A DNA stretch of 16,830 nucleotides from an uncultured Prevotella sp. (lineage in GTDB: Bacteria > Bacteroidota > Bacteroidia > Bacteroidales > Bacteroidaceae), in contig URQS01000067.1 of NCBI GenBank assembly GCA_900550035.1, positions 1 through 16,830 on the forward strand, read 5' to 3'. Below are positions 14,601 through 16,830 of this stretch, piece after piece. The notes beneath the pieces were generated by a model that made no database searches, was not told where the DNA came from, and saw only the letters and a program-made list of their open reading frames with translations. Within the stretch, counting starts at the first letter, position 1; each line of letters opens with the position of its first letter. Both the position numbers and the translations under genes were made by a program.

Positions 14601-16021
14601 CCATCAAGATGTATTGTGAGCGTCATAAGGGCGAATATCCACGCAAGGTGAGCTATACGCTATGGAGCAGCGAGTTCATCGAAACTGAAGGTGCCACAAT
14701 AGCTCAGATTCTGTATATGCTCGGTGTAGAACCGCTAAGAGATGCCTTCGGTCGTGTCACCGATTTGCGTCTCATCCCATCCAAGCAGTTGGGCCGTCCT
14801 CGTATAGATGTTGTGGTTCAGACTTCCGGTCAGCTTCGCGACCTGGCAGCTTCCCGTCTGTTCCTTATCAACAAGGCGATAGAGATGGCTGCAAATGCCA
14901 AGGATGACAAGTACGACAATCTGGTGAAAGCAGGTGTTACAGAATCGGAACGGGTGCTCGTAGAGAAGGGTATGTCGCCAAAGGAGGCTCGCGAGGTAAG
15001 TATGTACCGTGTGTTTGGTGGTGTCAACGGCAACTATGGCACAGGTATTCAGGAAATGGTGACAGCTGGCGACCGTTGGGACAAGGAGAGCCAGATTGCC
15101 GAGGTCTATCTGAACAATATGGGTGCCTTCTATGGTGACGAGAAGAACTGGGAAACAGTTCGTAAGGCTGCTTTCGAGGCGGCATTGACCCGTACAGATG
15201 TGGTGGTTCAGCCACGTCAGAGCAATACATGGGGCGCCTTGAGTCTCGACCACGTATACGAGTTTATGGGAGGTATGAATCTTGCAGTACGCAACGTTAC
15301 CGGTAAGGATCCGGATGCTTATCTCGCCGACTATCGCAACCATAGCAATATGAGAATGCAGGAGGTGAAGGAGGCTATAGGCATCGAGGGCAGAACTACC
15401 ATATTCAATCCTGCCTATATCAAGGAGAAGATGAAGGGCGGAGCCAGCAGCGCCAGCACATTCGCTGAAATCGTAACCAATACTTACGGTTGGAATGTGA
15501 TGAAGCCTAAGGCTATAGACAAGGAGATGTGGGACGAGATATATAATGTATATGTAAAGGACAAGTATAATCTCGGAACCAAGGAGTTCTTTGACAAGCA
15601 GAATCCGGCAGCGCTGATGGAGATGACAGCCGTGATGATGGAGAGTGCCCGCAAGGGAATGTGGAAGGCTACTCCTCAGCAACTCAACGACATTGCCAAG
15701 CTTCATACCGAGACGGTGAACAAGTATAAACCTTCATGCTCTGGTTTCGTTTGCGACAATGCCAAGCTTCGCGAATATATTGCCAGCAAGACCGATGCTG
15801 CTTCGGCCAAGGAATATCAGCAGAATGTAGAGCAGATACGCAACGCTGAGGCTGCTAACAGCAACAACGACAAGGGTATGGTGATGAAGAAGGAGACTCT
15901 GAATGACGAGGCTCAGCAGACCACCACCGTGGTTAGCGGCATCGTAGTAGGTGTCATTGTCATCGTGGCTTTCGTAATGTTGACTGTACTGATTCGCCGC
16001 CGTAGAAAGAATATGGAATAG
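11687..16021 (+). CDS. hmuS: HmuS-like membrane-anchored CobN/Mg-chelatase family protein
   Basis: This open frame of 1444 codons (first usable codon TTG 11687; see the 5' frameshift entry) encodes a CobN/BchH-type chelatase. The family active-site region is clear: HFGTHGSLEYTPRKQ (His528, His532, Glu536 counted from 11687) and NVGEAMIAKRR, matching CobN HxGxHGxxEWLPGK and NPGEAxxAKRR. It differs from soluble CobN by an N-terminal transmembrane segment (LALFAVIVVAGLL) and a C-terminal one (SGIVVGVIVIVAFVMLTVLI followed by RRRRK). These two anchors, the length and the genes after it match HmuS of the Bacteroidales heme locus, reported, as far as I recall, to remove iron from heme anaerobically. 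A Met/Lys-rich stretch (about 770-880) interrupts the conserved body. No corrin synthesis or CobS/CobT genes are nearby, which argues against a cobaltochelatase. It starts a unit with the next two genes. Confidence 0.8.
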   Translation: MALFAVIVVAGLLKAYSAWVGATRIAFLNYQAIALGQISHANDNAMIKLSEITTDDFDHLGDYDMIIVNGMGLRIDENQRKQLEEASYKVPTLTHAATNPANNIVSVDNFDADYLMQYIENGGKKNYHSMLAYIRKFIDGKKFMAPEPERVNERPSCLLTHFDPKDEKGDELGFNSIREYNAFLAQNGLYKEGAPTIMLTGFMGAAPDMEKAFEKKGFMVYRINKLQNFIAGNHADSIQANAVVNMAHGRLGDYFVEFLKQKNIPLFSPLNINRLTTDWENDKQGMNGGFMSQSIVTPEIDGAIRPYVVFGQRVNKEGLQEVYGIPDRMESFVESVQGYVNLKNKKNSNKRIAIFYFKGPGQNALTASGMEVVPSLYNLLVRLNNEGYNVGKLPANAEELGKMIQAQGSVFGAYAEGAYTKFLKSGHPALVTAQQFDGWTQKALSKKMVKEMNQLYGSFPGKYMSTDDGKLAVARLQFGNVALLPQVMAGVGGDAFKIVHGTDQAPPYTYVASYLWARYGFGADALIHFGTHGSLEYTPRKQVALDSNDWSDRLIGVVPHLYIYTIGNVGEAMIAKRRTYAQTQSYLTPPFKESELRQTYKKLSDAIQAYEKKPSDEQSLKVKALTVKMGIARELGLDAKQANKPYSADEIARVENYAEELANEKITGKLYTLGVPYDGDDVRTSVYAMATDPIAYGMLAVDKLKGRAPEGVEKHKQLFDRLYLSKARNTVTQLLSAASVSDEYICRYVGITPAELQMARKVEAMQAAPDPIQMMMQMADQMGGAKEAKPKNVDHRTVSELRAAKVSHKKKTPQMSREAFEKMEQTGRFPDKMMEAIKKGQKWYQEDLKKAKMAKACKGRSSQKSSNAKGRMMSKAPKYTRQQIHLAQAITTVEHALQNVGKYSEALRQSPLSEMSSLMNALNGGFTAPSPGGDPIVNPNTLPTGRNLFSINVENTPSEDAWEKAKELCDNTIKMYCERHKGEYPRKVSYTLWSSEFIETEGATIAQILYMLGVEPLRDAFGRVTDLRLIPSKQLGRPRIDVVVQTSGQLRDLAASRLFLINKAIEMAANAKDDKYDNLVKAGVTESERVLVEKGMSPKEAREVSMYRVFGGVNGNYGTGIQEMVTAGDRWDKESQIAEVYLNNMGAFYGDEKNWETVRKAAFEAALTRTDVVVQPRQSNTWGALSLDHVYEFMGGMNLAVRNVTGKDPDAYLADYRNHSNMRMQEVKEAIGIEGRTTIFNPAYIKEKMKGGASSASTFAEIVTNTYGWNVMKPKAIDKEMWDEIYNVYVKDKYNLGTKEFFDKQNPAALMEMTAVMMESARKGMWKATPQQLNDIAKLHTETVNKYKPSCSGFVCDNAKLREYIASKTDAASAKEYQQNVEQIRNAEAANSNNDKGMVMKKETLNDEAQQTTTVVSGIVVGVIVIVAFVMLTVLIRRRRKNME

Positions 16022-16025
16022 AAAA

Positions 16026-16721
16026 ATGGAGACATTAGTTTTAGTAATGATGATATTGGTTTGCTTCAGTTTTGTGCTGAAGCAGACCTTCCACGGAGTG
16101 AAGGAGATTATGATCATCTCGGTGCTCGTAGCCTTCTTCGTAGGAATGGCGTGGCCACTCGCTATAGAACAGTCGAAGACTCAGATAGCGGCCTGGATAG
16201 CCGACCAGAAGCTGATGCTCGATATGGCTGTGCTGCTGAGTGTAGATGTAGCACTCACAATGCTTTTCTGTGTACACCACGTCGACCTGAAGACTTCGGA
16301 ACATGTAAGCCGTCGCAAATGGATGTTATTCATCTTTCTGAAGTATTTCCCCGGATTGCTGGTCTTCCCCGTGCTTTTCAGTGTTTTGGTGATGACCATC
16401 TTCCTGCTTCCCGGAGCATCGTTTCAGGTGATAGCCTGGGTGCTTGCCGTGTTGCTATTGGTCTTGCTGCCTGTACTTACTTACGGTTTGAGATGGTTGT
16501 TGCCAGAGCGTCCGATCCGTTTGGAACTGCTCTTTCTGATAGAGGTGTTGCTCGGGTTGATGGGCATCATAGGTACGGTGAATGGCAGGACAGCGGTGGC
16601 AGGATTCAATAGTTTCGATGCCCTTTCGCTTCTCGGCGTCATCGCCATCGTCATTGTAGGAATGGCGATAGGATGGGGCTGCTATCGCATCAAGATGCAG
16701 CGCTTATCACAGAAACTGTAA
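16026..16721 (+). CDS. hmuT: HmuT-like polytopic membrane protein
   Basis: The ATG lies 4 bp after the hmuS stop, so the two are almost certainly co-transcribed. The 231-residue protein is nearly all hydrophobic, with about seven predicted membrane segments (roughly residues 2-18, 25-47, 62-85, 100-129, 133-158, 168-188 and 202-223) and short charged loops. A CVHHVDLK sequence near 82-89 places two adjacent histidines at a membrane edge. I recognise no catalytic motif. The identification rests on position between an HmuS-like and an HmuU-like gene and on size and topology, as in hmuSTU of Porphyromonas and Bacteroides. It probably forms part of an inner-membrane complex with the chelatase and the proton channel; the exact role is unknown. 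Confidence 0.65.
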   Translation: METLVLVMMILVCFSFVLKQTFHGVKEIMIISVLVAFFVGMAWPLAIEQSKTQIAAWIADQKLMLDMAVLLSVDVALTMLFCVHHVDLKTSEHVSRRKWMLFIFLKYFPGLLVFPVLFSVLVMTIFLLPGASFQVIAWVLAVLLLVLLPVLTYGLRWLLPERPIRLELLFLIEVLLGLMGIIGTVNGRTAVAGFNSFDALSLLGVIAIVIVGMAIGWGCYRIKMQRLSQKL

Positions 16722-16736
16722 AGGCGCAAGCCAACT

Positions 16737-16764
16737 TAACATTTAACATTCAACACTTAACATT
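16737..16764 (+). repeat. Short taacatt repeats between hmuT and hmuU
   Basis: The heptamer taacatt occurs at 16737-16743, 16744-16750 and 16758-16764. The surrounding 54-bp gap is AT-rich and ends with ataaaataaag before the next ATG. It likely forms an unstructured translation start region; no promoter box is seen. Confidence 0.6.
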
Positions 16765-16775
16765 ATAAAATAAAG

Positions 16776-16830
16776 ATGAATTACATATCAGACGTATTGT
16801 TTTGGATTTCCACAGGCATGCTGGTTCCTG
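16776..16830 (+). CDS. hmuU: MotA/TolQ/ExbB-like proton channel protein, N-terminus only (HmuU-like)
   Basis: The first 18 codons (MNYISDVLFWISTGMLVP) run off the window edge. A short amphipathic start followed by the entry of a transmembrane helix is like the beginning of the MotA/TolQ/ExbB-type channel proteins that follow hmuT in Bacteroidales. Such proteins use the proton gradient to energise outer-membrane or periplasmic work. The call depends largely on gene order, as only the start is visible. Confidence 0.55.
   Translation, partial: MNYISDVLFWISTGMLVP

Noticed and set aside
11687..16021. Cobaltochelatase CobN for vitamin B12 synthesis
   Set aside because: Two transmembrane anchors, a membrane-protein operon and the lack of any corrin genes fit HmuS better. 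The shared motifs alone do not separate the two.

Overview
The window looks like a chromosomal segment of a Bacteroidota bacterium of the Prevotella/Segatella type. The grounds are two promoters of the Bacteroidota TAnnTTTG class, general lack of Shine-Dalgarno sequences, a secreted GH2 beta-galactosidase with Bacteroidales-style C-terminal modules, and an hmu-type heme locus. All genes I accept lie on the + strand.

Positions 1-6516 are a defence/accessory island. It starts inside a Fic-family gene (5' end outside the window) whose linker contains frame-rotating 11-bp tandem repeats. A REP-associated (IS200-like, HUH) transposase gene follows, with a frameshift near its 3' end. It abuts a dense array of small palindromes (1217-1405), two pairs of which are mirrored around a common centre. 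Next come a type I restriction specificity gene (hsdS), a second palindrome cluster with covarying stems, a truncated rhuM remnant and an intact hsdR. No hsdM is visible; it may lie upstream of the window.

Positions 6517-11465 hold an orphan ABC-transporter ATPase gene with a candidate promoter, then a 1356-codon secreted GH2 beta-galactosidase with a C-terminal discoidin-like module. That gene ends at a strong intrinsic terminator with a 21-bp perfect stem.

Positions 11466-16830 hold a new transcription unit with its own promoter. It encodes a membrane-anchored CobN-like chelatase of the HmuS type, a polytopic membrane protein (HmuT-like) and the start of a MotA/TolQ/ExbB-like proton channel gene (HmuU-like). 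This order matches the hmuSTU part of the Bacteroidales hmuYRSTUV heme locus, but hmuY and hmuR are not upstream here. The HmuS reading frame is broken at its 5' end: the only plausible ATG plus 12 lysine-rich codons lie one frame away from the first transmembrane segment, and the switch falls in an A6 run.

The points most worth following up are the possible phase-variable Fic linker, the transposase/palindrome pairing with a nested inverted layout, the frameshift at the start of hmuS, and the hmuSTU unit without its outer-membrane partners.
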